Both the position numbers and the translations under genes were made by a program. Positions 1-8,965 of a DNA stretch of 64,000 nt are shown in pieces. Position 1 is the stretch's first letter, and every line of letters begins with the position of its first letter. Source of the DNA: CAWJJM01 sp963843275 (GTDB lineage Bacteria; Acidobacteriota; Thermoanaerobaculia; Multivoradales; JBCCEF01); contig CAWJJM010000012.1 of the NCBI GenBank assembly GCA_963843275.1, forward strand, positions 806,001 through 870,000, in the 5' to 3' direction. The notes beneath the pieces are model-generated. The model worked only from the letters and a program-made list of their open reading frames with translations, did not search any database and was not told where the DNA came from.

Positions 1-2
1 TG

Positions 3-281
3 AAGAGCGCGGTCACGGAGGTGGCCGAAGGAACGGTCCTCGCCAACCCCGGCTGGATCGATCTCGCCCGGCTGGGCGACCTCGACGTGATCGCCGTCGA
101 TCCGGCCGAGCCGTTCGCCGCCAACGCCCTCCGCGTCGGCACCACGGTCGTCCTTCCGGCCGCCTTCCCCCGCACCCGCCGGCGTCTCGAGGCCCGCGGG
201 CTCGACGTCCGCCCCGTCCCCGCCGACGAGCTCGCCAAGGCCGAAGGCGGCGTCACCTGCTGCTCGATCCTGATCCCCTGA
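3..281 (+). CDS. N(G),N(G)-dimethylarginine dimethylaminohydrolase-like protein, C-terminal part
   Basis: Only the last 92 codons are in the window; the gene begins upstream and ends at TGA 279-281. The visible part reads KSAVTEV at the edge, has the beta-propeller-like strands of the amidinotransferase/DDAH fold (NPGWIDL, FAANALRVG) and ends GGVTCCSILI. A Cys near the C-terminus in a GGVxC context is the catalytic nucleophile of DDAH and related arginine-modifying enzymes. Family members hydrolyse methylated arginines to citrulline plus methylamines. A proline-dehydrogenase-linked or generic amidinotransferase cannot be excluded without the N-terminal half. No operon partner is visible: the next gene is on the other strand. 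Confidence 0.75.
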   Translation, partial: KSAVTEVAEGTVLANPGWIDLARLGDLDVIAVDPAEPFAANALRVGTTVVLPAAFPRTRRRLEARGLDVRPVPADELAKAEGGVTCCSILIP

Positions 282-416
282 GCCGCCGCGAGTCCCCCTC
301 TCCGTGCGCCCCGGTACGCCGGACGGCTCCGCGGGAACGCCTGCGAGACGATCGTCTCGAGCGAGCCGCCGGTCGCGCCGCATCCAGCCGGTCAGGCCGA
401 GCGGCGGCGGCCGTGT

Positions 417-1562
417 TCAGTTGACGTCCTCCCCCTTCTGGAGCTTCTCGATGGCGTCCTCGAGGTTGCGCCGGTTGGGGTCGTCGGGGGCCTGGGCGAG
501 GGCCTTGCGGGCGTGCTCGAGGGCCTCGGGGTAACGGCCGACGGCGGAGAGGCCGCGCATCAGCCCGACCTCGGTGGGCCAGGCGTCGCCGAAGCGCTCG
601 GCGTTCTTCTCGAAGACGCGCAGCGCCACCTGCGGCCGCTTCTGGGCGATGAGCTGGCGGCCGAGCTGGTGGATCTGGAGGACGTCCGCCGTGGGGTGGT
701 CGACGGCCCGCTGCAGGGTGGCCTCGGCCTCGTCGGTCTTCCCGGCGAGCTGCTGGGCCTGGGCCAGCGTCGACAGGGTGGCGAAGTTCTCCTGGCCGAT
801 GAAGGGCCGGCCCACCGCCGCCTCCGCCCACTCGAGCGCCTCGGCGGGGCGGTTCGCGCCGAGGGCGTACGCGGCGGCGGCGTTCCAGCTCGTCCAGGTG
901 AAGCCGGGGGCGTTCTGCAGCTCCCGGCGCAGGGCGGCGACGTAGACGCCGGCGATGTCGGGCACCGCGACGGTCCAAGGCACCTCGAGGTCCTCCCACT
1001 GCAGCGCCGCGGTCGCCTGCGCCGGCTGGCGGTCGGTGAACTCGTAGGTCAACCAGTGCGTGTAGGGGTGGGGCCGGGGCGTCACCTCCACCCGCAGGGC
1101 GTCGTCGGCGGCGTCGTAGAAGAAGCTCCCCCAGGAGGTGGACTCGTTGGAGAAGACCAGGGTCCAGGGGCCGTGCTCCGCCGGGATCATGTGCAGACCG
1201 TAGACGCCGGCCGCCAGCGGCCTGCCCTGCACCTCGACGTCGTGCGACACCGAGAAGGTCGTGTTCTCGTTGGCGCCGGCGCGCCAGGGGCACTGGTCGC
1301 CGCAGGTGCCGAAGCCGAGGTCCGCCATGCCCCAGGGGACGAGCCGGCCCCAGATCTCGCCCCGGCGGTCCTCGCCGGTCGGGCTGGTCACGTCGGGGCT
1401 GTGGTAGGTGATCGTCACCTCGACCGGCCCGATCCACTGCGACACCGAGGCCTTCTGGTTGTCGCCCGACGGGGGCAGGGTGAGCCCGGGGGCCTGGGCG
1501 TGGCAGAGCGGGGCCAGGGCCAGGCCGGCGAGAGCGAGGGTCGCGACACGACGGAGCTTCAT
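417..1562 (-). CDS. Secreted DUF2911 domain protein with C-terminal TPR-like region
   Basis: 381 aa. It starts with a signal peptide (MKLRR followed by a hydrophobic stretch and CHAQA, cleavage near residue 23). Residues about 30-190 match the DUF2911 pattern: SVSQWIGPVEVTITYHSP, a GEIWGRLVPWG motif, NENTTFSVSHDV, then GxYGLHMIP and WTLVFSNESTSWGSF. The C-terminal 150 residues are alpha-helical with A/L spacing typical of tetratricopeptide repeats (AYALGANRPAEALEWAEAAV and similar). Function is unknown; DUF2911 proteins are periplasmic or exported and common in Acidobacteriota and Bacteroidota. The start ATG at 1562 has an upstream GGAGG-like RBS (ctggaggtgccc). It is transcribed alone, divergently from the NUDIX gene. 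Confidence 0.85.
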   Translation of the reverse strand: MKLRRVATLALAGLALAPLCHAQAPGLTLPPSGDNQKASVSQWIGPVEVTITYHSPDVTSPTGEDRRGEIWGRLVPWGMADLGFGTCGDQCPWRAGANENTTFSVSHDVEVQGRPLAAGVYGLHMIPAEHGPWTLVFSNESTSWGSFFYDAADDALRVEVTPRPHPYTHWLTYEFTDRQPAQATAALQWEDLEVPWTVAVPDIAGVYVAALRRELQNAPGFTWTSWNAAAAYALGANRPAEALEWAEAAVGRPFIGQENFATLSTLAQAQQLAGKTDEAEATLQRAVDHPTADVLQIHQLGRQLIAQKRPQVALRVFEKNAERFGDAWPTEVGLMRGLSAVGRYPEALEHARKALAQAPDDPNRRNLEDAIEKLQKGEDVN

Positions 1563-1749
1563 CGGGCACCTCCAGGGAACGGGGTTTCGCCCGGATACGT
1601 CGGGCGCGCCGCGAAGGTTGCGGGGAGCTCGGCCGCGCCCGGAGGTGCCTCGCCCTCAGGTCGGGTCGGGCGGCGGGGGCTGGTCGCGCTCGCACCGGGC
1701 GCTGGGGTCGCCGGGCCGCGGTGGCGGGCCCTTCGCGTAGCATCCGGGC

Positions 1750-2310
1750 ATGCCCGACTTCGACCGCTGGGAGCGCGTGGCGCGCGAGACGCTGGTGCGG
1801 GCGCGCATCTTCGCGCTCGAGCGCTGGCGGATGCGGCGCGTCGACTCCGGCCAGCGCTCGGACTTCTTCGTCGTCGACACCCGCGACTGGGTCAACGTCG
1901 TGGCGCTGACCGACGACGACCAGCTCGTCCTCGTCGAGCAGTGGCGCCACGCCGTCGAGCATTCGACCCTGGAGATCCCCGGTGGCCTGGTCGATCCGGG
2001 CGAGGCGCCGGAGGACGCGGCGTCGCGCGAGCTCCTCGAGGAGACCGGCCACCGGGCACGCGAGCTGCGCCGCCTGGGCGAGATCGAGCCCAATCCGGCC
2101 ATCCTCACCAACCGCTGCGTCACCTACCTGGCGCTCGGCTGCGAGCGGGTGGCCGAGCCGAGCTTCGACGCCGACGAGCGCTGCCGCGTCGTGCTGCGCC
2201 CGTGGGCCGAGGCGCGCCGCATGGTCGCCGCCGGCGAGATCACGCACGCCCTCGTGGTGGTCGCCTTCTACCTCGAGGAGTCGCGCCGCCGCGCGGAGGA
2301 GGGGCGGTGA
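1750..2310 (+). CDS. NUDIX hydrolase (ADP-ribose pyrophosphatase-like)
   Basis: 186 aa, cytoplasmic. The NUDIX box is complete: GGLVDPGE (about residues 78-85), seven residues, then RELLEETGH, matching Gx5Ex7REUxEExGU, which binds the divalent metal. The upstream sequence VNVVALTDDDQLVLVEQWR and the Pro/Asn-rich PNPAILTNR segment downstream resemble ADP-ribose/GDP-mannose pyrophosphatases (NudF type), which hydrolyse nucleoside diphosphate linkages in house-cleaning reactions. The exact substrate cannot be read from sequence. Start ATG 1750; the gap to the next gene (122 bp) suggests it is not tightly coupled to the peptidase. Confidence 0.85.
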   Translation: MPDFDRWERVARETLVRARIFALERWRMRRVDSGQRSDFFVVDTRDWVNVVALTDDDQLVLVEQWRHAVEHSTLEIPGGLVDPGEAPEDAASRELLEETGHRARELRRLGEIEPNPAILTNRCVTYLALGCERVAEPSFDADERCRVVLRPWAEARRMVAAGEITHALVVVAFYLEESRRRAEEGR

Positions 2311-2432
2311 GCGCCCACGGCCGCCGGCGACCGGCGGCCCCGGTGCCCCGCCACCGCTTCGCGACCGTCGACCCGACGTCCCATCCATCGTCGTCCCATC
2401 GTCCCCGAGCTTCTCGACCCAGGAGACCCCCC

Positions 2433-4613
2433 ATGCCGCGTTCCGCCCACCGCTCCCTCCGTGTCCTCGCCCTGCTGGCGGCCCTCGCCCTCGCCGGCGG
2501 GGCCGCCGCCGCGCCCCCGACGCTCGACCAGGGGCTGAGCCTCGAATCGATCGGCAGCCCCGCCATCTCGCCCGACGGCCGCTGGGTGGTCTACGAGCGC
2601 CAACGGACCGACTGGAAGGAGAACGCGTACGTGCGGCAGCTCTGGCTGGCCGCGGCGGCCGGCGGGCGCGACTTCCAGCTCACCCGCGGCAAGGAGCCGG
2701 CGACCGGGGCGCAGTGGTCGCCCGACGGGCGCTGGATCGCCTTCTTCACCCACCGCGAGTCGGGGGCGATCGTGCCGCCGGAGAGCACGGAGCCGGAGGC
2801 CGGGGCGACGGCGGGGGAGGGTGAGGCGGAGCCGGCGAAGGGTGAGCCGGCCGAGCGGCAGATCTGGCTCATCTCGCCGGCCGGCGGCGAGGCGTGGATG
2901 CTGACCGAGCACGGCGCGGAGATCCAGCGCTTCGCCTGGTCGAAGGACGCCCGGTCGATCGCCTTCGTGGCTCCCGAGCCGGAGGGCGAGAAGGCGGAGC
3001 AGCGCGCGGAGCGGTACGGCGACTACCGGGTGGTCGAGCGGGACTTCCGGCAGGGCCAGCTCTGGTCGGTCGACGTGGCGGCGGCCGAGAAGGACCAGCT
3101 CCCGGCGGCGGCGCGGCAGCTCACCGCGGACCCGGCGCTCGACGTGGGCGGCCTGGACTGGTCGCCGGACTCGAAGTGGATCGCTTTCGACGCCACACCC
3201 GACCCGCTCCTGGCGCACGGCGGCGAGTCCGACGTCTACCTGCTCGACCTGGAGGGCGGCGGCGGCGTGCACCGCGTCGTCGGCCTGCCGGGTCCCGACG
3301 GCGACCCGATGTTCTCCCCCGACGGCACCTCGCTGGCCTTCACCACCTCACTGGGCGAGCGGTACTACTACTACGCCAACGAGCACCTCGCGACGGTCGA
3401 GGTGGCGAGTGTGCTGCGGCACCCGGCGACCCGGGCGGCCGACGTCCGCGACCTCACCGCCGACTTCGACGAAGACGCCAACCCCGTCGCCTGGGCGCCG
3501 GGCGGCATCTTCTTCGCGGCGCTGCAGAAGACCAGCGCCCACCTGTTCCGCGTCGATCCGGCGTCCGGCGCCGTCACCCGGCTCACCGCTCCCGACGACC
3601 TGGTGCTGCGCGCCGCGGCGGTGGCCCCCGACGGGCGCAGCGCGGCGTGGATCGCGGGCGACGCCGACCACCTGCCCGAGCTCTGGGTGACGCCGCTGCC
3701 GGCCCCGAGCCCGCGCCGGCTCACCGACCTGACCTCCCAGGTCGCCGGCTGGACCCTCGGCAGCACCGAGGTGATCTCGTGGAAGAGCCAGGACGGCACC
3801 CGCATCGAGGGCGTCCTCCACCGTCCGGCGGACTTCCAGGCCGGGCGCCGCGCTCCGCTGCTGGTGGTGATCCACGGCGGTCCGACGGGCATCTCGCTGC
3901 CGAACCTCCGGCCGGACAGCCGCTACTACCCGGTCGAGCAGTTCCTCGCCAAGGGTGCGTTGGTGCTGGAGCCGAACTACCGGGGCAGCGCCGGCTACGG
4001 CGCCGCCTTCCGGGCCCTGAACGTCCGCAACCTCGGGGTGGGCGACCAGTGGGACGTGGTCAGCGGCGTCGACGCCCTGATCGCGCGCGGCCTGGTCGAC
4101 GGCGACCGGGTGGGGGTGATGGGGTGGTCGCAGGGCGGCTACATCTCGGCCTTCCTGACCACCAACTCCGACCGCTTCGCGGCGGTTTCGGTCGGCGCCG
4201 GGATCAGCGACTGGACGACCTACTACGTCAACACCGACATCACCCCCTTCACCCGCCAGTACCTGCACGCGACGCCGTGGGACGACCCCGAGATCTACGC
4301 CCGCACCTCCCCGATCACCCACATCCGGCAGGCGACGACGCCGACCCTGATCCAGCACGGCGGCGAGGACGCCCGGGTGCCGATCCCCAACGGCTTCGAG
4401 CTCTACCGCGGGCTGCGCGACCAGGAGGTGCCGGTGACGATGGTCGTCTATCCCGGCTACGGGCACCCGATCACCAAGCCGAAGTCGAACCGCGCGGTGC
4501 TGCAGACCAACCTCGACTGGTTCAGCCACTACCTGTGGGACGAGCCGATCCCGGAGGACTCGCCCCTGCGCGGCAGCGGCGAGGTGCCCGCGGCGCCGGC
4601 GGACGGCGGCTAG
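2433..4613 (+). CDS. Secreted S9 family prolyl oligopeptidase/acylaminoacyl-peptidase-like
   Basis: 726 aa with start ATG 2433, eight bases after an AGGAGA RBS. Upstream in-frame codons run through the NUDIX gene and are not used. An N-terminal signal peptide (MPRSAHRSLR, hydrophobic core, GGAAAAPP) indicates export. Residues about 40-450 contain WD40-like beta-propeller repeats of the type SPDGRWVVY, SPDGRWIAFF, SPDSKWIAF and SPDGTSLAF. The C-terminal alpha/beta hydrolase domain carries the triad: Ser in GWSQGGY (about residue 564), Asp in HGGEDARVP, His in YPGYGHPI. Family members cleave short peptides with proline or acylated N-termini. Single transcription unit. Confidence 0.9.
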   Translation: MPRSAHRSLRVLALLAALALAGGAAAAPPTLDQGLSLESIGSPAISPDGRWVVYERQRTDWKENAYVRQLWLAAAAGGRDFQLTRGKEPATGAQWSPDGRWIAFFTHRESGAIVPPESTEPEAGATAGEGEAEPAKGEPAERQIWLISPAGGEAWMLTEHGAEIQRFAWSKDARSIAFVAPEPEGEKAEQRAERYGDYRVVERDFRQGQLWSVDVAAAEKDQLPAAARQLTADPALDVGGLDWSPDSKWIAFDATPDPLLAHGGESDVYLLDLEGGGGVHRVVGLPGPDGDPMFSPDGTSLAFTTSLGERYYYYANEHLATVEVASVLRHPATRAADVRDLTADFDEDANPVAWAPGGIFFAALQKTSAHLFRVDPASGAVTRLTAPDDLVLRAAAVAPDGRSAAWIAGDADHLPELWVTPLPAPSPRRLTDLTSQVAGWTLGSTEVISWKSQDGTRIEGVLHRPADFQAGRRAPLLVVIHGGPTGISLPNLRPDSRYYPVEQFLAKGALVLEPNYRGSAGYGAAFRALNVRNLGVGDQWDVVSGVDALIARGLVDGDRVGVMGWSQGGYISAFLTTNSDRFAAVSVGAGISDWTTYYVNTDITPFTRQYLHATPWDDPEIYARTSPITHIRQATTPTLIQHGGEDARVPIPNGFELYRGLRDQEVPVTMVVYPGYGHPITKPKSNRAVLQTNLDWFSHYLWDEPIPEDSPLRGSGEVPAAPADGG

Positions 4614-4914
4614 GTCCGGCGCGCGGCGGTCGCGACGCGGCTCCGCCCGCCCGTGAGCCGCCGCGCGTCCACGTGATACTTTTTGGTCACCGACCGTCGA
4701 GAACCATGCGGGCGACGGCGCTGTAGCGTCGCCCCGAACCGTCCGGGGTGCGCGAGGCGCGCCGCCGGGCCGCTGCCGTGCCGGGTGGGGCGGCGGCGCG
4801 AACCGAGGGAGGCCCACGAATGGTCGATCCATCGTCCGCTGCCGTTCCCCCCCTGCCGCCCCGGCCGGCGCTCCGGCCGCCGGGGCGCCGCCTGCTCGAC
4901 CGGCCTCGCCGCCG
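4614..4914. other. Intergenic region, no convincing gene
   Basis: About 300 bp between the S9 peptidase and the lipoprotein. It holds short overlapping open frames without good codon context. An ATG at 4820 follows a GGGAGG ribosome-binding-like sequence, but its frame stops at 5020; it may be the real start of the lipoprotein if one base is missing from the C7 run at 4847-4853. An AT-richer patch (TGATACTTTTTGG, about 4674-4686) could hold a promoter, but I see no well-spaced -35/-10 pair. Confidence 0.4.
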
Positions 4915-5634
4915 GTGGCGCTCCTCGGGTTCCTCGGCTTCCTGGCCGGCTGCACCTCGGTCCCCGTCGTCGAGGACGTCTCGGTGCGGCCGCGGGCGGT
5001 CTGCCCCGGCGACGAGGTGACCTTCCGCGTCGCCGCGCGGGCTTTCCAGGCGGGTCGGATCACCGCCGCGCCGGCCCCCGTGTCCAGCGCACTGCCGACG
5101 ACCCTGCCGGCGACCGAAGCGCTGACCCTGTTCGAGCCGACCGCGCGGATCTGCGAGACGACCACCTTCCGCTTCAAGGCCTGGAACGGCGACGAGATCG
5201 ACTGCGCGCCGCGCGACCGGCCGGTGGTCTGCCGCGAGGCGTCCGCCTCGGTCGTGGTGGGGAGCGAGGGGCAGACCTTCCACCTCGACGCCTGCAGCGG
5301 CGGCCTGGGCGTGGCGGTGGTCAACATCGCCGAAACGAGCTGGTCCCCGTCGCTGACGCTGGAGAGCGTCGTCAACTGCGGCACCCGCAACGTCGTGCTC
5401 GGCCGCGACGGCGGAGCGTCGGAGATGGCGCCGCCCGGCGGGTCGTTCGGCAGCTTCGCCGGGGAGCCCTGGGTCGGGACCTGGAGCGCGCGGGAGACGG
5501 CCTGGCCGGGTGAGAGCTGCGCCGGCGCGCCGGCGTCGCGGCTGGGGGAGCCGGCCGCGCCGGCGCCGCCGCGGCCGCCGGAGATCTGCCTCACCTTCAC
5601 CGCGGGGTGCGCGGCGAGCGACGACTGCGGCTGA
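4915..5634 (+). CDS. Putative lipoprotein of unknown function
   Basis: 239 aa from the GTG at 4915. The N-terminus is a hydrophobic stretch ending in a lipobox (FLAGC, Cys13), so the product is probably lipidated and exported. The mature part is Ser/Thr/Cys-rich, has several Cys residues (RAVCPG, ARICETT, DACSGG, GESCAG, TAGCAASDDC) and a Pro/Ala-rich linker near residue 215. I recognise no family. The start is doubtful because the n-region lacks positive charges. A better-placed ATG at 4820 lies in another frame and would join this one if a single C were added to the C7 run at 4847-4853. Confidence 0.6.
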   Translation: MALLGFLGFLAGCTSVPVVEDVSVRPRAVCPGDEVTFRVAARAFQAGRITAAPAPVSSALPTTLPATEALTLFEPTARICETTTFRFKAWNGDEIDCAPRDRPVVCREASASVVVGSEGQTFHLDACSGGLGVAVVNIAETSWSPSLTLESVVNCGTRNVVLGRDGGASEMAPPGGSFGSFAGEPWVGTWSARETAWPGESCAGAPASRLGEPAAPAPPRPPEICLTFTAGCAASDDCG

Positions 5635-5741
5635 GGCCCTCCGGGCCGGCAGCGGACCGCGCAATCGCCGGAGCCGTGCGTCCCGGCGCAGGGGACGGGG
5701 CTGCCGTCCGGCGCCGCCGCGAGGATCGCGGACCCCGGCGG

Positions 5742-6662
5742 CTATCCGGGTCCGTCGGCGTCGCCGGGAGGGGACCGCCGCCGGGCCGTGGGCTCCGCCC
5801 CGGCGCTCGCTGCGGGGCCACCGGGCCGGCCGCGGTCGTCGGCGCGGTGGCCGACCAGGGCGAGGTCGGCGCGGATGATGGTCTCCTCGAGGCTCTCGCC
5901 GGCGGCGCGGGGGCTGGTGGCGACGGTCGAGGGGATCGGGGCGCGCTCGGCGATCTCGTGCGCGATGCGCTCGAGCGCCCGCTCGACGTCGCCGACGTCG
6001 CGATCGAGCACGACGACCAGGAACTCGTCGCCGCCGGTGCGCAGCACGGCGTCGCTGTCGCGGATGAGGGTGTGCAGGAAGTCGCACAACGCGACGAGCA
6101 CCTCGTCCCCCGCCTTGTGCCCGCGGCGGTCGTTGACCTCCTTGAAGTGGTCGATGTCGACCATGGCCACGCCCCAGGTCCCGGGTCCGCTCAGGCCGCG
6201 GCGCTCGAGCTCGGGAAGGAAGCGGCGGTTGAAGCAGCCGGTCAGGGGGTCGCGGATCCCCTGCTCGCGCAAGCGATGCTCGAGCTCCTTGCGCTCGGTG
6301 ATGTCGATGAGGATGCCGTGGAAGAGCGTCTCGCCGGTGTCGGGATCCACCACCGAGTAACCGGTGTCGAGGACCGTGCGCACCTGACCGTCCGGACGCA
6401 GCAGGTCGAACTCGAACTCCTGCACCACCCCGTCGCGCCGCAGCACTTCGAGCTCCCGCTGGCGTTGCTCCGGATCGACGAACAGCCGTTCCGCCGGCAC
6501 CGCGCGCAGCTCCTCGAGGCTGCCCACCCCGAGCATCTCCAGAAAGGCGGGGTTGGCGTCGAGCACCCGGCCCTCCGGATCGCTCACGTAGATGCCCTCG
6601 CGGAGCCGGCGGACCAGCTCGGCGAGGGTCTCGGGGTCGTGGAGGCTACGGAACCGTCCCAT
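5742..6662 (-). CDS. PAS-GGDEF diguanylate cyclase
   Basis: 306 aa, soluble. A PAS domain (about 10-130: REGIYVSDPEGRVLDANPAF, GILIDITERKE) precedes a GGDEF domain (about 137-290). The signature RDPLTGCFNRR, the metal-binding VDIDHFKEVND and an intact GGDEF motif near residue 207 predict synthesis of cyclic di-GMP from two GTP. An RxxD inhibitory site (RDSD) sits exactly five residues before GGDEF, so product feedback inhibition is likely. The C-terminal end departs from the usual ADxALYxAKxxGRN pattern (ADLALVGHRADDRGR) and is followed by a disordered Pro/Arg tail. It is divergent from the glycosyltransferase, with 287 bp between them. Confidence 0.9.
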   Translation of the reverse strand: MGRFRSLHDPETLAELVRRLREGIYVSDPEGRVLDANPAFLEMLGVGSLEELRAVPAERLFVDPEQRQRELEVLRRDGVVQEFEFDLLRPDGQVRTVLDTGYSVVDPDTGETLFHGILIDITERKELEHRLREQGIRDPLTGCFNRRFLPELERRGLSGPGTWGVAMVDIDHFKEVNDRRGHKAGDEVLVALCDFLHTLIRDSDAVLRTGGDEFLVVVLDRDVGDVERALERIAHEIAERAPIPSTVATSPRAAGESLEETIIRADLALVGHRADDRGRPGGPAASAGAEPTARRRSPPGDADGPG

Positions 6663-6949
6663 CGTCGAGCGTGCGTTGGCGGCCGCGAACCTAGCGGACC
6701 GGAGCGGTGGTGCGTCGGTGTGCGGGGCGGTGGCTCGGGACCCAAGGGGGACGGCTCGCGACGGCGCCGCGTCGTCCCGCTGCGGACGGGCGGTCGCCAG
6801 CGACGGGTCGACCCCCGGGCCGCGGCGCGGCGGCGGGCCCGAGGGCCCGATCTCGGGGGCGGGGAGCGGAGGAGCGGGCCGCGAGGCTCGAGGGCATGGG
6901 GGGGCGGCGGTGCAGAAACCGTTCCCGGGGGCGGTTCCCCGCGGCTAGA
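6663..6949. other. Divergent intergenic region
   Basis: 287 bp between the GGDEF gene (minus) and the glycosyltransferase (plus). It must hold both promoters, but it is extremely GC-rich and I find no clear -35/-10 pair, repeat or RNA. Open frames here are shadows of high GC content. Confidence 0.4.
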
Positions 6950-7933
6950 ATGGCCCCGATGGCTCCCACGACAGGCGTTTCCAGCGGCGCGGGCGACGCC
7001 GGCCGGGCCGCCGTGTCGCCGCGCGTCTCCGTCGTGGTTCCCCTCTATCGGTCCCAGGAGACCCTGGAGAGCTGCCTGGCGGGCCTGCTGGCGCAGGACT
7101 ACCCGGACTTCGAGGTGATCGCGGTCGACAGCTCCCCCGACGAGGCCTGCGCCGCGGTCCTGGCCCGCCATCCGGAGGTCCGCTCGATCCGCAGCCGTGA
7201 GCGCCTCCTTCCCCACGCGGCCCGCAACCTGGGGGTCGAGCGCTCGACCGGGGAGCTACTGTTGTTCACCGACCCGGACATCTACGCCCCCCCCGACTGG
7301 CTGCGCCGGCTGGTCGCCGCGCTGGGCTCCGGCAGCGGCGCCGTGGCGAGCTCCCTCGCCTGCCACGGCGGCAGCTGGCTCGACCGTGGGATCCACTGGA
7401 CCAAGTTCAGCAAGTGGGCCCCCGGCGGCGCGCCGCGTCCGGTGGACGTCGCGCCCACCGCCGGGCTGCTGTGCCGGCGCAGCACCTTCGAGGCGGTGGG
7501 CGGCCTGCCCGCCGGCCACATGCTGGGCGACGCCCTGTTCAGCTGGCGGTTGCGCGAGCGCGGAGCGACGGTCGTCCTCGTCCCGGAGGCGACGGCCGAG
7601 CACCACCACGTCCAGGGCCTGGGCAGCTTCGTCCGCGAGCGCTTCGTGCGCGGTATCGAGCTGGCCGAGCTGCGGCTGGGGTGGGAGGGAGCCGGCGCGG
7701 CGCGGCGCCTCGGCCTCGCAGCGGCCAGCCTGCTGCCGCTGCGCCTGGCCAGCAACCTGCTCCACGTCGGCCGTCACGCCGCACGGGCGGGTCGCCTGGG
7801 CGAGGCCGTCGCGGTGTCGCCGCTGGTGGCGCTGGGCTTCGTGGCGTCGCTCGGCGGCGAGGCGCTGGGGGCCCTGCGGAGCCTGCGGCGGCTCAACCGG
7901 TCGGCCGCGTCTGATGCAGCTCGTAGGCGGTGA
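6950..7933 (+). CDS. Family 2 glycosyltransferase
   Basis: 327 aa. Start chosen at ATG 6950 (MAPMAPTT); an internal ATG at 6959 is an alternative. The GT-A fold starts at about residue 25 with VSVVVPLYRSQETLESCL. It has LLLFTDPDIY (the DxD-like acidic motif, about residue 107), a central substrate loop (AGLLCRRSTFEAVGG) and a C-terminal hydrophobic segment (LGLAAASLLPLRLASNLL) that may associate with the membrane. Such enzymes transfer sugars from nucleotide-sugar donors, often in polysaccharide or glycolipid synthesis; the acceptor is unknown. Its 3' end overlaps the convergent glycosyltransferase by 41 bp. Confidence 0.85.
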   Translation: MAPMAPTTGVSSGAGDAGRAAVSPRVSVVVPLYRSQETLESCLAGLLAQDYPDFEVIAVDSSPDEACAAVLARHPEVRSIRSRERLLPHAARNLGVERSTGELLLFTDPDIYAPPDWLRRLVAALGSGSGAVASSLACHGGSWLDRGIHWTKFSKWAPGGAPRPVDVAPTAGLLCRRSTFEAVGGLPAGHMLGDALFSWRLRERGATVVLVPEATAEHHHVQGLGSFVRERFVRGIELAELRLGWEGAGAARRLGLAAASLLPLRLASNLLHVGRHAARAGRLGEAVAVSPLVALGFVASLGGEALGALRSLRRLNRSAASDAARRR

Positions 7934-8879
7934 AGCGGGCCGCGGCGTCGCCCTCGCCGAAGAGCAGGCCCAGGGCCTGGCCGGCCGCCCCCCAGAGCTG
8001 GCAACGGATCACCCCCGGCAGGTGGCGCAGCAGCAGACCCAGGTAGCCGTGCCCCTTGCGGTGCATCGCGGGCGCGAAGTGGGCGAGGAAGTAGAGGGGG
8101 ATCAGCGGCGTCGCCGCCACGTAGAGCGCCCGCCGCCAGCGGCTCCAGCCGCGCCGGCGGGCCCGCAGCGGACCGTAGCAGCGGTACCAGAGGTGGAGGC
8201 CCCGCGAGATCTCCGCGAAGGTCGCCTCGCTGAGGTGCTCGATCACTGCCGCCGGCTCGAGCAGCAGGCGGGCCCCCTCGCGGCGGAGCTGGCGCTGCAG
8301 CTCGAGGTCGCCGTGGAGCAGCAGCTCGAGGTCCTCGTGCTGGCGCAGCAGCTCGGTGCGGTAGCTGGCGTTGTGCCCGGGCAGCATCTCGACCTCGCCG
8401 CGCTCGACCGGGGGGAACCACAGGCCGTAGCTCATCAGCGCCACGGCGTCGCACTGCTCCTGTCCGGGGTTGCCCACCACCACGGCCGTTCCCACCGCGT
8501 CCCACCCTTCCCGATAGGCCGCCAGCAACGCCTCGCCCCAGCCCGGCCGCACCCGCACGTGCTCCTCGACGAACGCCGTGACCGGGGCCCGCGCCGCCCT
8601 CACCGCGGCGGCCCGCATCGCCGAGAAGGTGGCGTCGAGCGGCTGCGGCAGGACGCGCACCTCCGGGCGGTCGGCGAAGGGGAGCGCTGCCGACCCCGGC
8701 CGGCCGCGGTCCAGCACCAGGATCTCGAGGCGCTCGCCGAGGCCCTGGTCGAGGAGGCTGCGCAGGCAGTCGCCGACCCGGTCGCGCAGATCGCCGACCG
8801 CGACGACGGCGGTGAGCTCGGGAGCGGGCGCCGCGGCCGGCGGGGCGGTCGGCTCGGGGGGCTGCGGCGGGGGGCTCAC
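7893..8879 (-). CDS. Family 2 glycosyltransferase-like protein
   Basis: 328 aa from GTG 8879. A Pro/Ala-rich leader is followed by a GT-A-like domain (about 21-240): AVVAVGDLRDRVGDCLRSLL, LEILVLDRG, TAFVEEHVRVRPGWGEAL and GHNASYRTELL. A hydrophobic C-terminal segment (LYVAATPLIPLYFLAHF) suggests membrane association. The acidic motif is EEH rather than the usual DxD, so catalytic competence is less certain than for its neighbour. The two genes converge and overlap by 41 bp, and probably act in the same glycan pathway (inference). Confidence 0.75.
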   Translation of the reverse strand: MSPPPQPPEPTAPPAAAPAPELTAVVAVGDLRDRVGDCLRSLLDQGLGERLEILVLDRGRPGSAALPFADRPEVRVLPQPLDATFSAMRAAAVRAARAPVTAFVEEHVRVRPGWGEALLAAYREGWDAVGTAVVVGNPGQEQCDAVALMSYGLWFPPVERGEVEMLPGHNASYRTELLRQHEDLELLLHGDLELQRQLRREGARLLLEPAAVIEHLSEATFAEISRGLHLWYRCYGPLRARRRGWSRWRRALYVAATPLIPLYFLAHFAPAMHRKGHGYLGLLLRHLPGVIRCQLWGAAGQALGLLFGEGDAAARFTAYELHQTRPTG

Positions 8880-8965
8880 GGGGACGCGATGCTAGCAGCC
8901 GGCGGGCGAGGGCGGCACCGGGCGCGCCGACGCTCCCGGCGCACGACGACTTCCCGCGCGGGACT

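Noticed and set aside
513..2432. Open frame upstream of the S9 peptidase that would make a 1,366-aa protein
   Set aside because: The extension is antisense to DUF2911 and out of frame with NUDIX; the ATG 2433 has a signal peptide and RBS.
7893..7933. Overlap of the two glycosyltransferases as an annotation error
   Set aside because: Both C-termini continue with normal codon use to their stops; a 41-bp convergent overlap is plausible.
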